Below, in pieces: positions 5,361-5,732 of a DNA stretch of 5,732 nucleotides (positions are counted from its first letter, which is position 1; every line of letters begins with the position of its first letter). Position numbers and translations under genes: made by a program. The DNA comes from CAZIKB01 sp964539665 (GTDB lineage: Bacteria; Zhuqueibacterota; Zhuqueibacteria; Oceanimicrobiales; Oceanimicrobiaceae): positions 1-5,732 of the forward strand of contig CAZIKB010000224.1 in the NCBI GenBank assembly GCA_964539665.1, read 5' to 3'. Below the pieces are notes generated by a model that had not been told where the DNA came from, did not search any database, and saw only the letters and a program-made list of their open reading frames with translations.

Positions 5361-5696
5361 TTATGAAGCAATGCCGAAGAATGACTTTAGTTCGCCAATT
5401 AAATCTAAGTCTGTTAGCGCACTCTCTATTTTATTTATTCTATCACCATCTTTTAACAGATAACCACAGCCATTTTTTTTCTCATCTACAACAAGTTTAA
5501 TTTTGTTCTGTTTTAAATAAGCCGAAATATTCTCAACTGAATATTTTAAATCAGATGTTACTTCAACATCGTTACAACCCAACAAAATTGTAACTGATCT
5601 TATATATGCACCCTCTTTTGTATCATTCTGATTTTGACAGGATGGTATTAGAACCAAAAATAACAAGAGCATCGTTAGTTTTTGTCGAGTAGACAT
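5361..5696 (-). CDS. Small predicted lipoprotein, possible immunity protein of an off-window cassette
   Basis: This 111-residue protein begins with a short basic start (MSTRQK), a hydrophobic stretch LTMLLLFLVL (7-16) and a lipobox-like IPSC with Cys20. It is therefore a predicted lipoprotein of about 92 mature residues, facing the periplasm or outer membrane. The mature part has two more cysteines (41 and 77) that could form a disulphide, a motif NGCGYLLKDGDRI (75-87), and a C-terminal amphipathic helix ending LKSFFGIAS. I do not recognise the family. The ATG at 5696 is preceded by a good AGGAG. It is followed by hairpins and then spacer E3 plus an Rhs fragment, just as the 73-aa gene is followed by E1. 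That places it in an immunity slot for a toxin to the right of the window. Lipoprotein immunity proteins are known for periplasm-acting toxins; here it is inference. Confidence 0.7.
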   Translation of the reverse strand: MSTRQKLTMLLLFLVLIPSCQNQNDTKEGAYIRSVTILLGCNDVEVTSDLKYSVENISAYLKQNKIKLVVDEKKNGCGYLLKDGDRINKIESALTDLDLIGELKSFFGIAS

Positions 5697-5703
5697 AATA
5701 TGA

Positions 5704-5708
5704 CTCCT
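5704..5708 (-). promoter_or_regulatory. Shine-Dalgarno site of the lipoprotein gene
   Basis: AGGAG on the minus strand (CTCCT at 5704-5708) lies seven bases before the ATG at 5696. It is the clearest ribosome site in the window and fixes this start. It also contrasts with the lack of such a site before any of the Rhs fragments. Confidence 0.75.
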
Positions 5709-5732
5709 ATATTAATACACGTACATTAAGAC

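Noticed and set aside
5132..5500. 122-codon plus-strand open frame as an intact gene
   Set aside because: It runs through a perfect 12-base terminator stem and then antisense to the lipoprotein gene, so only its first part, shared with the E1 copy, is considered, as a remnant.
1..5732. CRISPR array, tRNA or rRNA genes
   Set aside because: I saw no short regularly spaced repeats and nothing resembling tRNA or rRNA. All repeats here are long and tied to Rhs cassettes.

Overview
The window is a tandem array of Rhs (YD-repeat) toxin cassettes, and every convincing gene lies on the minus strand, so the biological order runs right to left. The Rhs core segments, small lipoprotein, TolB-like propeller and moderate-to-low G+C suggest a Gram-negative, non-proteobacterial host. 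The core wording (DHLGSARAMV, TGQERDHGTGLMYFGARYYDP) recalls Calditrichota, Ignavibacteria or KSB1-like genomes, but that placement rests on memory and is weak.

Layout in the direction of reading. (1) 5696-5361: a 111-aa predicted lipoprotein in the slot where the immunity gene of an off-window cassette would sit, followed by hairpins and a strong terminator (5267-5234). (2) 5245-4965: a repeated spacer element (E3), then an Rhs core fragment without a credible start, carrying an unrecognised toxin-like tail (4948-3824), then a 396-aa (or 383-aa) membrane-anchored beta-propeller protein in the immunity position (3784-2594) and a terminator (2396-2358). (3) 2181-2071: a shorter copy of the spacer (E2), then a second Rhs core fragment (open 2132-786) ending in a colicin E5-type tRNA-nuclease domain, then a 73-aa acidic putative immunity gene (774-553) and two terminator-like hairpins (556-531, 507-472). 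(4) 482-206: a third spacer copy (E1), leading into a third Rhs fragment that runs off the left edge (199-1).

Each unit is therefore [spacer element] - [5'-truncated Rhs core] - [unique tail] - [candidate immunity] - [terminator]. None of the three Rhs frames has a well-supported start: stop codons lie just upstream in each, and the candidate starts are TTG, GTG, or an ATG with a weak ribosome site. The simplest reading is an array of orphan, mostly silent toxin tips that can be swapped by homologous recombination onto a full-length Rhs gene lying upstream (to the right, outside the window). The two core segments that can be compared are collinear without indels over 387 bases, and they change abruptly to unrelated sequence exactly at the ARYYDP codons. 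They carry a 56-base perfectly identical block at that junction and mosaic divergence behind it.

The least expected items are: the propeller protein as a possible immunity or accessory factor for an unknown charged toxin tail; the spacer element, whose two long copies differ mainly at third codon positions of a plus-strand frame and so look like the remains of a protein-coding gene; and the sharp CCGCTGGT edge where the spacer meets different points of the Rhs sequence.
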